Shown one piece after another: positions 44,439 through 53,135 of a DNA stretch of 64,000 nt. Under the pieces are notes generated by a model that was given only the letters and a program-made list of their open reading frames with translations, did not search any database and had not been told where the DNA came from. A program made the position numbers and the translations under genes. Each line of letters begins with the position of its first letter. Position 1 is the stretch's first letter. The DNA is from an uncultured Actinomycetes bacterium (GTDB taxonomy: Bacteria; Actinomycetota; Actinomycetes; Mycobacteriales; Nakamurellaceae), in contig CALANS010000149.1 in assembly GCA_937926105.1 (NCBI GenBank), positions 14,096 to 78,095 on the forward strand, in the 5' to 3' direction.

Positions 44439-44887
44439 CCGCAGGTGTGATCCGAACGGTCCGGGGCCGGGTGGCGCGTGTGACGGCGCGGGGGAGCGAT
44501 GCCGGCTCGGGCGGCGGTATGAGCCTGATGCTGTTCACCTGCGCCGTCGCCCTGGTCTTGGTCCTCGGTCTGGTGGTGGACGGTGGCGGCAAGGCCCGCG
44601 CCATCGACCACGCCGGCGCAATCGCCTCCGAAGCAGCACGTGCCGCTGCGGGCACCATCACTCCCGGAACAGGAGCCATCGACCCCACCACCGCCGATCG
44701 GGCCGCCCGCGACTACCTGGCTGCGGCGGGTGCCACCGGCACCGTGAACATCACCGGAACGACGGTGACCGTCACCGCCACCCTGCACACCACAACGGTG
44801 TTCCTGTCGCTGATCGGCATCGACAGCTTCACCGTCACCGGCGTTGGCCGCGCCGAAACCGTCTACACAGCGGGGAGCCCACCGTGA
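44435..44887 (+). CDS. TadE/TadG-like minor pilin (3)
   Basis: 150 aa. Leader GSDAGSGGGMSL followed by a helix (LMLFTCAVALVLVLGLVVDG) and a beta-rich C-terminal domain (TVNITGTTVTVTATLHTT). Matches the TadG N-terminal/TadE-like group. ATGA upstream, GTGA downstream. Confidence 0.8.
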   Translation: MTAGVIRTVRGRVARVTARGSDAGSGGGMSLMLFTCAVALVLVLGLVVDGGGKARAIDHAGAIASEAARAAAGTITPGTGAIDPTTADRAARDYLAAAGATGTVNITGTTVTVTATLHTTTVFLSLIGIDSFTVTGVGRAETVYTAGSPP

Positions 44888-47800
44888 CCGGATTCCTCGC
44901 CCGTCAAATCCGCCGCCTCGCCGCCCTGATAACCCTTGCTGCGCTGTTGGTCGGCGCCCCCTGGGCGCTGTGGCGACTCGGAGCCCGGCTGCTGCCCGGC
45001 CACGTCCCCACCGGCAGCGAGATCTGGACCGGCCTGACGCAGCGGGACACCGGGCAGGTGTTCCTCGGCGCCCTCGTGGTCATCGGGTTCCTCGCCTGGG
45101 CCGCGTTCGCGATCTGCCTGCTCGCGGAGATCGGTGCTCGGCTCGCGCACCGCCCCGCGATCCGGCTGCCCGGCCTGCGCGCACCCCAAGCCGCCGTCTC
45201 CGCGCTGGTCGGCCTGTTGATCGCCGGCACCCTGGCCATCAACACCGCCCCCGCCTTGCTCGCCGCCACGCTGCCCGCACTGCCACACCCCGCCGTCGCC
45301 GCCCTCACCGTCACCAAGGCGGCGGCGGACTATCGGGCCGCGGCCGGGACGATCGACGCGCCGCTTACCACGCCGGCTTCGCGGGCTGCGCACCACCTCG
45401 CCGACCACGGCAATACCGGAGCCCGGCAGGCATCCGGGCCGGTGTGGACCGTGACGAAGGGCGACACCCTGTGGTCCATCGCCGAACAGACCCTCGGCAA
45501 GGGCAGCCGCTGGCCCGACATCGCAGCGCTCAACGAAGGCCGGCCGCAACACGATGGCCGGACCCTGGTCTCCGCCGACTGGCTGCAGGTCGGCTGGACA
45601 CTCCAACTCCCCGCCGACGCCCACATGCCCGGCGCGGGCACCCAGGGTGGCGAGGAGACGGTGACGGTGCAACCCGGCGACACACTCTCCGAAATCGCCC
45701 AGGAACGCCTCGGCGACGGCAACCTGTATCCGAAGCTGGCCGCCGCCAACCACATCGAGAATCCGAACCTGATCTACCCCGGACAGGTCATCCGCATACC
45801 GGCACCGGCACGGCATCGCCAGCCGCCCGCATCGCAACCTCTGCCTCCGAACCGTGCGCCGCACGCCAGCGATCCGCGCGGTAGCGCGGCAGCATCACCA
45901 CCCGCAGCCAGCGGCCACCACACCGAGCCCGGCCCGGCCGGTGCCCCGTCAGCCGACCACCACGCCCAGTCCCCATCGGCCGCGCACTCCACCGGGCCGG
46001 CCCCGACGAGTACTCACCACGCGGATCCCGCACCCGCGGGCAGTCCGATGCCCAACGCTCATACCGGTTCCGCAAACGGAAACGCGGCCGACGGCGGAAC
46101 CGCCGCCGCCCCACCGACACCTGGCGCCGCGCAATCGCCAGCCTCGGCGGCGGCATCCGAACCGAACGGCCCGGCCCCGGCCGCCGCACCGTCCCGTAGT
46201 GACGGCACCGCCGGGCTCCACGCGTCGGCATCCGCCTCCCACAGCAACCACACCACGTGGGTCCTGGGCGGGATCACCAGTCTCGCCGCCGCCATCGCAT
46301 GGGCCGGCCTCCTGCTCGCACGGCGACGCGGTGAACAGGCCCGCCAACCGGGCCAACGGCCCCATCCCCCCACCCCGCGTGCGGCCCGAACCGAACGCGC
46401 CCTGCGAGAACGCGCCGGCAGCATCAACCCTCAGCGCATCAATGCCGCACTGCGCAGCATCACCGCCGGCGTCGCCGAACACGCGCCCGCCGGATTCGAC
46501 AGCGTCATCATCGGCACGGAGACCATTGAACTGCGCCTCGCCCGACCCGCGCCGCCTCCGTCACCGTTCACCGGTGACGAGCACACCTGGACACTGCCGA
46601 TCCCGACCGAAAGCACCGACCCGGGAGAGGCCCTTTCCGCCGTGCCCGCGCTGGTCACTCTGGGCGTCACCGACTCCGGCACCACCATCGCCGCCGACGC
46701 GGAACACCTCGGCGCCATGCAGATCACCGGCGACCCGCAGCGATGCCGGCAACTGGTCAATCACCTCATCCTCGAACTCGCGCAATCCCCATGGTGCGAC
46801 GGCATGCACCTGCACCTGCCCGGCCGAGACAACCGGTATCGGGCGCTTGACGAGTACCGACTCGCCTCCGACGACACCCCGGAGATCGCGGTCAAATTCC
46901 TTGCAAAACACCTAACGCGCACCCGCGATCTCCTCGCCGGCCAAAGCATCACCGCCGCCCGGGCCACCAGCGACATCCCCGACGCGTGGGAGCCCCACAT
47001 CCTCATCGCCGACGGCAACGCGCTGGCCGACGTCGTCGCCGTCGATGACCTGATCGACCGACTGCAAACTGGCCCGCCCGCGGCGGCCGCGCTGATCGCT
47101 GTCGGTCAGGACCTCGGCATCCAGCCCCGCATCGTCATCGACTCCGACGGAACCCTGCACCTGCCCGAGACCATGGGTGAGGTCACCATCCGCGCGGCCG
47201 GAGTCACAGACGACGAGATTGACACCGTGATCGGCCTGTTCAAGGCGGGAGAACAGGTATGCGACCCGCCAGACTCCGACGCCCAGGCGATCATCCACCA
47301 AGGCGTTGCGGACGGCGGCGGGGAACTACCAAACGGTGACGGAACAGCTTCACCAGAAATCAATGCCGCCGCGAAGAGCATCACGATCGGGCCGTCGACG
47401 GAACCCACCGGCAGAGATCGCGACAGTGCTCACCCCCGGCAATTCATGGTTGAAGCTGACCGGGCACCGGTCAGCACACCAAGCCTCAACGGGCACCAGA
47501 GGCCACCCGGCCCGGCCGACCGCAGCTGTCCCGGTGCGTCCGGGGGGCCGGTTCCGCGACCCGGCGCCGACGACCTTCACCAGCAACGAACCCACCGATC
47601 CACAGGCGACGCCACCGACCCGACGCTGGACGACGACCTGACCGAATGGCACAGCACCACCGGACGCCGCCTCAAGGTCGCCATCCTCGGCTCCGCGCGA
47701 GTCGCAGGATTCGGCCCACGACGAGACAGCCAACCAGCCCGGATCACCGAGTACGCCGTCTACCTCGCGCTACACCCCGGCGGAGTGTCCACCGACAAGT

Positions 47801-48453
47801 TCGTCACCGACCTCTGGCCAGATGACCATCACCCCACCGACGCGGTCCGCCGCGCCGCCGTCTCGAACCTGCGCGTCGCGCTCGGCGAGCACCCCGACAC
47901 CCGCGATCCGTTCGTGCCCCCGGCGGCCGGCGGCTACCGGCTCATCGAAAGGCTCGTCGATGCCGAGCTGTTCAACCGGCTCGCAGCCCGCGCGGACCGG
48001 AAGGCGCAACGCGGCGACCGGCCACAGGCCCTGGCCGACCTGCAAGCCGCCCTGGCACTGGTGCGCGGCCCAGTGCTTCCGGAAGCCGCCGGTCCCGGAT
48101 ACGTGTGGCTGGCCAATCCCGACCGCATGGACGACCGCGTCCTGCCCATGCAGATCATCGACGCCGCACACACCGCCACCGACCTCGCACTCGCCGCCGG
48201 CGACCTTCCTGCCGCCGAAGCCGCCGCCAAGACCGGCCGAGCTGTCGACCCCTACAGCAACGTCCCACCGTGCGACCTGATCCGCGTCGCCATGCGCGCG
48301 GGCGATCAGCAGACGGCATGGATTTGGGCCAAGCTCATCCTGCAAACCAACGAGGTCGACCTTCCGCAGGACCTCCCCGAGCCAGCCCGCAGCATCGTCA
48401 CCGACCTGTACCGAACGCAGCGCCGCCTCGCCGGAACGAAGCCCCACCGATGA
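44884..48453 (+). CDS. large membrane protein with LysM domains and a C-terminal BTAD-type domain
   Basis: 1189 aa. Three N-terminal membrane helices (e.g. FLGALVVIGFLAWAAFAICL) are followed by two LysM motifs (VTKGDTLWSIAEQTLG, about 188; VQPGDTLSEIAQERLG, about 260) that bind peptidoglycan. Next come a roughly 150-residue Pro/Ala/His-rich linker, another membrane helix (GGITSLAAAIAWAGLLLA), an intracellular domain, and at about 926-1189 a winged-helix plus BTAD module (RRLKVAILGSARVAG, VRRAAVSNLRVALGE) like those of SARP regulators. It could couple wall contact to pilus or DNA-binding activity. Common partner of actinobacterial Tad/T4SS loci; function undetermined. Confidence 0.8.
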   Translation: MTGFLARQIRRLAALITLAALLVGAPWALWRLGARLLPGHVPTGSEIWTGLTQRDTGQVFLGALVVIGFLAWAAFAICLLAEIGARLAHRPAIRLPGLRAPQAAVSALVGLLIAGTLAINTAPALLAATLPALPHPAVAALTVTKAAADYRAAAGTIDAPLTTPASRAAHHLADHGNTGARQASGPVWTVTKGDTLWSIAEQTLGKGSRWPDIAALNEGRPQHDGRTLVSADWLQVGWTLQLPADAHMPGAGTQGGEETVTVQPGDTLSEIAQERLGDGNLYPKLAAANHIENPNLIYPGQVIRIPAPARHRQPPASQPLPPNRAPHASDPRGSAAASPPAASGHHTEPGPAGAPSADHHAQSPSAAHSTGPAPTSTHHADPAPAGSPMPNAHTGSANGNAADGGTAAAPPTPGAAQSPASAAASEPNGPAPAAAPSRSDGTAGLHASASASHSNHTTWVLGGITSLAAAIAWAGLLLARRRGEQARQPGQRPHPPTPRAARTERALRERAGSINPQRINAALRSITAGVAEHAPAGFDSVIIGTETIELRLARPAPPPSPFTGDEHTWTLPIPTESTDPGEALSAVPALVTLGVTDSGTTIAADAEHLGAMQITGDPQRCRQLVNHLILELAQSPWCDGMHLHLPGRDNRYRALDEYRLASDDTPEIAVKFLAKHLTRTRDLLAGQSITAARATSDIPDAWEPHILIADGNALADVVAVDDLIDRLQTGPPAAAALIAVGQDLGIQPRIVIDSDGTLHLPETMGEVTIRAAGVTDDEIDTVIGLFKAGEQVCDPPDSDAQAIIHQGVADGGGELPNGDGTASPEINAAAKSITIGPSTEPTGRDRDSAHPRQFMVEADRAPVSTPSLNGHQRPPGPADRSCPGASGGPVPRPGADDLHQQRTHRSTGDATDPTLDDDLTEWHSTTGRRLKVAILGSARVAGFGPRRDSQPARITEYAVYLALHPGGVSTDKFVTDLWPDDHHPTDAVRRAAVSNLRVALGEHPDTRDPFVPPAAGGYRLIERLVDAELFNRLAARADRKAQRGDRPQALADLQAALALVRGPVLPEAAGPGYVWLANPDRMDDRVLPMQIIDAAHTATDLALAAGDLPAAEAAAKTGRAVDPYSNVPPCDLIRVAMRAGDQQTAWIWAKLILQTNEVDLPQDLPEPARSIVTDLYRTQRRLAGTKPHR

Positions 48454-49058
48454 TCTGGGGCGCCATGGTCGGCCTGGCCGCCCTACCGCTCGTGGCCGGC
48501 GCCGCCCGCAGATTGCGGCGCGCCGTCGCACACACGACGCTGCTGGGATGGATCGCGCTGGGCGTCGGGTGCATCCTCGCCGGAGTCGCAACCGCCGCCA
48601 TCCGCTCGCCGGCCGCTGCGGCCACCTTCGCGGTGGTGCTCGCCGCTGTCCTGACCGCGGCTGCGATTGATGCCACGGAACAGCGGCTGCCGGACGTCCT
48701 GACCATCGGCGCCGGTCTGGTCGCCTTCGCCACCCTGTCCGCCGTCACCCTGACCACCGGAGCGGGCAGCCCGTGGCGAGCGCTGGCCTGCGGCTCGATC
48801 TTCGGCGGCTGGATCCTCGCCGGCGCGCTGCTGGTCCGCGACGGCTACGGCCTCGGCGACGTCAAACTCGCCGCCAGCCTCGGCATCCTTCTCGGCTGGG
48901 CATCCTGGTACACACTGGCCGTCGGCATCCTGGTCAGCCAGATCGCCGTCACCGCATTGCTGCTCGTCGCTCGCGGTCGCGGCCAACAGCGCGCAGCGCT
49001 CGGTCCGGCGTTCGCCGCCGGTGCGCTCGCCGGCATGGTGGCCCTTGCGGCCGCCTGA
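48450..49058 (+). CDS. A24-type prepilin peptidase (TadV-like)
   Basis: 202 aa with six or so helices. The two catalytic Asp motifs are visible: AAIDATEQRLPDVLT and YGLGDVKLAASLG (GxGDxK). It should cleave the Flp-like and TadE-like prepilins of this operon. Last gene of the operon, coupled to the LysM protein by ATGA. No strong terminator hairpin with U-run was seen in the 135 bp before the convergent PIN gene. Confidence 0.9.
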   Translation: MIWGAMVGLAALPLVAGAARRLRRAVAHTTLLGWIALGVGCILAGVATAAIRSPAAAATFAVVLAAVLTAAAIDATEQRLPDVLTIGAGLVAFATLSAVTLTTGAGSPWRALACGSIFGGWILAGALLVRDGYGLGDVKLAASLGILLGWASWYTLAVGILVSQIAVTALLLVARGRGQQRAALGPAFAAGALAGMVALAAA

Positions 49059-49193
49059 ATCGGCGTCCCATCGCCACAACGCGGGGCATCGCGAGAGTGC
49101 GCGCGACCGCGACGGACTTCGAATACGGATGTCCACCGACGGGTCGTCGGCCGGTGCCAGCATGGCCGGTTCGCCGTATCGCTGAACCGCGGT

Positions 49194-49784
49194 CTATTGC
49201 AAGATCTCAGCCATCAGGGTTGCGGCGCTGGGCGCACCCGCTCGGCGAAGCGCAGCGATGGTCGACGCATCGGTGGCGCCGCGCAGCCATTTCACCGATG
49301 TGGCGTGAACGCGGCGCATCTGGGTGGGGAACTCCGCGATCAGGGCGGCCAGAAGCGCATCGGGGGTCATCACCTCGATGTCCAGAGCCGCCGTCACCTC
49401 GGTCGGGAAGTCCTTGACATTCGAGGTGCACAGCACCGTCGCCGCGCCGACAACGGCGCCGGCCAGGACGTGGCGGTCGTCCTCGTCGGGCAACGCGTAA
49501 CCCGCGACCCGCCCGGTGTGAGCCGGCGTCACGTCGACCTGGGCGTAGGGGAACGCCCGGTTCATCGCCTCGATCAGGCGGACGCCAGATGCGGCGGTGA
49601 AACCGGCGACGTTGTCGGCCAGGTGCTCGACCATCTCCGCCAGCACGGAAGCGCTCCACGAGATCGCGATGATCTCCTCGTCGGCCGCGTAGAGCAAGTA
49701 GTCCCGCAGCACCCGCGAATACAGCACATTCGCATCGGCGAACACCACGCGAACGGCGCCCGCCGGGTCCGGATCGGACGTCAC
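49194..49784 (-). CDS. PIN-domain ribonuclease toxin
   Basis: 196 aa from a GTG overlapping the upstream stop (GTGA). PIN-domain acidic residues are in place: VVFADANVLYSR, LAEMVEHL, LPDEDDRHVLAGA and TSNVKDFP. VapC-like toxins cleave tRNA or rRNA. The C-terminal 60 residues extend beyond a minimal VapC. Paired with the HTH protein just upstream. Confidence 0.88.
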   Translation of the reverse strand: MTSDPDPAGAVRVVFADANVLYSRVLRDYLLYAADEEIIAISWSASVLAEMVEHLADNVAGFTAASGVRLIEAMNRAFPYAQVDVTPAHTGRVAGYALPDEDDRHVLAGAVVGAATVLCTSNVKDFPTEVTAALDIEVMTPDALLAALIAEFPTQMRRVHATSVKWLRGATDASTIAALRRAGAPSAATLMAEILQ

Positions 49785-50164
49785 TGGGTCAGGCCGAGCG
49801 CGTCCTGTAGCCGTGCCAGATCGCCGAGCGCCGCGTGGCGGCGGGGGCGTTCGGCGTCCAGGAATGCTTGGATCGATTCGACCCGGATGCGGTGGTGCGC
49901 ACCGACCTTGCGAAATTCCAGCCGGCCCTGGTCGAGCAGCTTGCGCACCTGCGGCCGTGACATGCCCAGCAGCGCGGCCGCCTGGTTCGGGGTGACCTCG
50001 GTCAGGCCTCGGGTGAGCAGGACCTGTTGCCCGCGGGCGCGGGCGTCAACCACCCGGGCGACCAACTCGGCGGTGTCCCGGGACAGTGACACGTTCACCT
50101 GGTCGCCTTGCGCGTCCAGCGCTCGGTGCAACGCCTCCGCGTCACGGGTCAAGATCTCGACCAC
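49781..50164 (-). CDS. HTH_17/excisionase-type antitoxin
   Basis: 127 aa from a GTG at 50164 with GGAGG upstream. The N-terminal part is antitoxin-like; the C-terminal part is a MerR-like HTH_17 domain (TPNQAAALLGMSRPQVRKLL, GAHHRIRVESIQAFLD). Coupled to the PIN toxin by GTGA, the usual antitoxin-first order, and likely represses its own promoter. Confidence 0.85.
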   Translation of the reverse strand: MVEILTRDAEALHRALDAQGDQVNVSLSRDTAELVARVVDARARGQQVLLTRGLTEVTPNQAAALLGMSRPQVRKLLDQGRLEFRKVGAHHRIRVESIQAFLDAERPRRHAALGDLARLQDALGLTQ

Positions 50165-50308
50165 GATTCGCCTCCATCTGCCGTACCTGCATCATCTGCT
50201 TCAACTGTACTGGACAGGAGGCGGGATGCGGTAGCCGACTGATCCTGGTGCGGTAGACGATTTGCGCTGTTCCAGATGGCCCGACCACATTGTGGCCGCG
50301 CGGGGCCA

Positions 50309-51766
50309 CTATCGCTGGGCCGCCCGCTCGGCCCGCCGCCCGGACGTGCCGTCCTGTCCCAGCCTGCGGCCCGGTGGCAGGACAAGGTGGGTGGTACTGC
50401 CGGGGCGGCGGTCGATGCAGGCACCGGGATGGACATTCACTTGCGAGCCGGGCAGCGCGGTGACCCGTGCCCGCCGGTGGGCGTCGACCGCTGCGCCGGC
50501 GTGTGCCACCGCCTGCGCGTTGCGCATGGCGACGGTGGCACAACCGGTCGCGGGAACGTCGAGCACCACGTCCGCCGGGACTGTGCCCACCGGGACCGTG
50601 GCCCGCACCTCCCAGTGGTTGACGTGCTCGACCGCCCAGTCCAATGTGTGCTGGCCGCGCACCGGCGACACCGCGCGCACGCCGTCACGCCCGTCGGGTT
50701 CGGCGATCCGGGCGTCCAGCGTGGGGAACAGGTCGTCGTCGAGGTCGGCGTAGTGGTCGGTGTCGGCCAGCCACGCCGCGACGTACGCGGGGTACTGGGC
50801 TCGGGCATTGCCCGGGCGGTCGGCCAGCAGCCGCGCGCTGGGCAGGTCGGTGCGGTCGGTCGGTGTGACGGTCCACAGGCCGATCGGCCCGCGCGCAAGG
50901 TCCGCCGCTGCGGCCTGCTGGAGGGACCATTCGGTCTCGCCGGGCAGGGCGGCGATGAGATCGTGCAGGCGGTCTGGTCCGTCACCGTCGATCCAGTCCA
51001 ACTGGGTGAGCGTGTAGGTCGAGAAGAACTCGTCGTCCGTATCGCCGGGACGCAGGGCGAGGAACTCGGCGAGGGCCTCGACGGTGGCATCGGAGTCGAC
51101 CGCATGCAGCGGTGACGGGCGGAAGTCAGTGCTGGCGAACATCACCGCGTCGCCGTCGGTGAGCACGTAGCCGATGGCGTCCCTGTCGGCGGGCAGATCC
51201 CCGGTCGGCGCGTACAGCCGCAGCGTCAGTCCGTCGTGGTCGACGTCGCGTAGCAGGTCCCCGTCGTCGGCGATCCGCACGGCGAGGTCGTGCGTGTGCC
51301 GGTCCTGGATGGATCGGACGGTCCACGGCGCGGACGCCGACCCGGACAGTGCCCCATTGTCGGTGACGATCCAGCGTGTGCGGCCCGGATCGTCCGCGTC
51401 CACCTGCACGGCCAAACCGGCGGTGACGGCGTCCAGCACGTCGCTCCCGACCAGGACCGGCGGGGCCGCCGTCGCAACTTGGCCGGACAGCGGCCGTTCG
51501 TCGACGGGCTGGTGGTGGGCCGCTTGCACGTCGCAGTCCAGATCGGGCGCGACGCGCTGTGCCGCTTGGGCCCAGGCCCGCTGGTAGACGTGGTCGAGTT
51601 GCCCGGCGGCGTCGGCCAAATCTTCCAACGCATCAGCGACGCCGAGCGCGCGGGCGGTGTCGGCGAGGTCGCCGTCGTCGGGGCCGATTCCGGCGTAGGC
51701 GACCCTGGGGTCCAGCGTCACCGTGATCGGGTCGGTGTCGGCCAGGACGTCAGGTTGCGCGGTCAT
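50309..51766 (-). CDS. large acidic hypothetical protein
   Basis: 485 aa from the ATG at 51766, which has GGAGG upstream; strongly acidic in its first 400 residues and basic at the end. It has repeated Asp-rich stretches (DDGDLADTARALG, TDHYADLDDDLFPTLD) and no motif I can name. Third gene of the minus-strand cassette that begins with the DUF4913 protein. Acidity over such a length is reminiscent of DNA-mimic proteins, but this is only a resemblance. Confidence 0.65.
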   Translation of the reverse strand: MTAQPDVLADTDPITVTLDPRVAYAGIGPDDGDLADTARALGVADALEDLADAAGQLDHVYQRAWAQAAQRVAPDLDCDVQAAHHQPVDERPLSGQVATAAPPVLVGSDVLDAVTAGLAVQVDADDPGRTRWIVTDNGALSGSASAPWTVRSIQDRHTHDLAVRIADDGDLLRDVDHDGLTLRLYAPTGDLPADRDAIGYVLTDGDAVMFASTDFRPSPLHAVDSDATVEALAEFLALRPGDTDDEFFSTYTLTQLDWIDGDGPDRLHDLIAALPGETEWSLQQAAAADLARGPIGLWTVTPTDRTDLPSARLLADRPGNARAQYPAYVAAWLADTDHYADLDDDLFPTLDARIAEPDGRDGVRAVSPVRGQHTLDWAVEHVNHWEVRATVPVGTVPADVVLDVPATGCATVAMRNAQAVAHAGAAVDAHRRARVTALPGSQVNVHPGACIDRRPGSTTHLVLPPGRRLGQDGTSGRRAERAAQR

Positions 51767-51821
51767 GGCAGTCCTCCAAAGATGGTGAAGCAGCACGCGG
51801 GCGAGGCCGCGTGTGCAATGG

Positions 51822-52526
51822 TCAGCGGCTCAGGCCACGGTCGACGGTCACGCCTCTCGCCCTGCTGCTGGACAGGCGGGCGCGGTGCGCCGAGCGGTCA
51901 GCCAGCCGTGTGACAGGCGCTGGGTGCACTGGAGCTGGCGGGGCGGTGACCCGCTGGCCGATCTGCTCGGCCTCGGCGTGGGTGAACCCCGTCAGATGCG
52001 CCGAAACGTCCACGGTCGCGCCCAGCCGTTGCCAGTCCGTCCAGGTGGTCGTGTACCAGGTGCGCTGGTCGTACGGCGGTGACGACGACGGATCAAGCGT
52101 GCCCCAACCCTTCAGCGCTTCGATTGCCCAGGTGACGGGATTGCCATCGTCCGGTTCCCACGTCATCGACTCCTGCTCGGTGTCGATCACTGCGGGGTCT
52201 CCGGTCGCCCAACCCTCCTCGTCCGACGCGTCGAGCACACGGGCGTAACAAGTCAAGGAGGGCCGTTGGGCCCGATGCAGGATCGCGGTGATCGGCTCGT
52301 CGTTCCAGAACCACACCCGGTGACCGTTGTCCTGCAGCGCGGAGACGATCCTGCCGTCCTGGAACGTAGTGGCCTCCGTGACGCGGTGAACCGCGCCGGT
52401 GTTGTCGAACAGCGCATCGCCGACGGCGAGCTCGGCGGGGTGGACTCGGCGGGCGTTCGGAACTACAAACGCCAGGTCCTGGCCGGGCACATCCCAGACC
52501 TCGGGCGGCTCGCGGCGGCCGGTCAC
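51822..52526 (-). CDS. hypothetical plasmid protein
   Basis: 234 aa from the GTG overlapping the upstream stop (GTGA). Trp-rich in the middle (WAIEALKGWG, WYTTTWTDWQRLG). The N-terminal part (VHPAELAVGDALFDNTGAVH, QDNGHRVWFWND) has a small beta-barrel look. No family recognised. Second gene of the DUF4913 cassette. Confidence 0.6.
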   Translation of the reverse strand: MTGRREPPEVWDVPGQDLAFVVPNARRVHPAELAVGDALFDNTGAVHRVTEATTFQDGRIVSALQDNGHRVWFWNDEPITAILHRAQRPSLTCYARVLDASDEEGWATGDPAVIDTEQESMTWEPDDGNPVTWAIEALKGWGTLDPSSSPPYDQRTWYTTTWTDWQRLGATVDVSAHLTGFTHAEAEQIGQRVTAPPAPVHPAPVTRLADRSAHRARLSSSRARGVTVDRGLSR

Positions 52527-52984
52527 AGCTCGACCCCGTCACAGCTCGCCGGGCGATATGGCGGCGCGCTGCGGGCGGCGCAGTCCTCCCCGATGTGATG
52601 CCCCAGCGCAGGGTCGTCGTCGGCCCAGGCAACCTCGGGGTCGTCGCGATGCTCGGTGGCCGTGCACCCGGCCCGCGCCATCCACTCAGCCAGCCGCAAC
52701 CGGGTTTCGAACAGCAGGTGCAGCCAGTCCGTGGCGGATGTGGCCGGCTGGTCCTCGCCGTAAGCGACCCGCCAGGACCCCCACAGCGCGGTCAGCTCTT
52801 CCACGACGGCGGCGTGTCGGAACCAGCACGGCGGCACCTCCCGCGGCCGAAGCCGGAACCGCCGCACCAACCAGGTCACCCACCCGGCCAGGTCCGTCCA
52901 AGTGTCGAACGCCTCCCCGGCGGACAGATCACACCAGATCACGGGCGCCGGGACCGGCTCGCTGAACAATCCAGATATCGTCAT
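52523..52984 (-). CDS. DUF4913-like protein
   Basis: 153 aa from the ATG at 52984. Pattern WVTWLVRRFRLRP, CWFRHAAVVEELTALWGSW and WLHLLFETRLRLAEW matches DUF4913, a family common on actinobacterial plasmids and phages; function unknown. Its ATG overlaps the stop of a 20-codon leader ORF (TGATG) and has GAGGAG just upstream. Coupled to the next gene by GTGA. Confidence 0.7.
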   Translation of the reverse strand: MTISGLFSEPVPAPVIWCDLSAGEAFDTWTDLAGWVTWLVRRFRLRPREVPPCWFRHAAVVEELTALWGSWRVAYGEDQPATSATDWLHLLFETRLRLAEWMARAGCTATEHRDDPEVAWADDDPALGHHIGEDCAARSAPPYRPASCDGVEL

Positions 52985-53046
52985 CACTCCTCGCAAGGTC
53001 TCTGCAGCAATCGCTGCCGCAGCTGTCTATGCAGAGGTGGTGCCAT
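52984..53046 (-). CDS. 20-codon leader ORF coupled to the DUF4913 gene
   Basis: Starts at the ATG inside leader-element copy 4 and encodes M-A-P-P-L-H-R-Q-L-R-Q-R-L-L-Q-R-P-C-E-E, ending in a TGA that shares its A with the downstream ATG. The ribosome site of the next gene (GAGGAG) lies within its last codons. No good ribosome site precedes the leader itself. It may be a coupling or attenuation peptide, or simply an open frame in a regulatory RNA. Confidence 0.4.
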   Translation of the reverse strand: MAPPLHRQLRQRLLQRPCEE

Positions 53047-53061
53047 CCCTGCGCCGTTGAC
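53031..53061 (-). repeat. copy 4 of the dispersed 30-bp leader element (DUF4913 cassette)
   Basis: Minus strand reads GTCAACGGCGCAGGG then ATGGCACCACCTCTGC. It is the closest match to copy 2 and is followed by a 7-bp stem (TGCAGAG plus-strand 53030-53036 with CTCTGCA 53000-53006), then the ribosome site. Confidence 0.75.
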
Positions 53062-53135
53062 ATGCGCGGGAGAAACGAGCCCCCTTTCGAAATCAGCCGG
53101 GGCCCGTCTTAGGCCGGCCGAGGCGAATCGCCTGC

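Noticed and set aside
49059..49193. Possible terminator between the transfer operon and the convergent PIN gene
   Set aside because: Only a weak GGCC-based inverted repeat and no U-run, so no Rho-independent terminator can be claimed.
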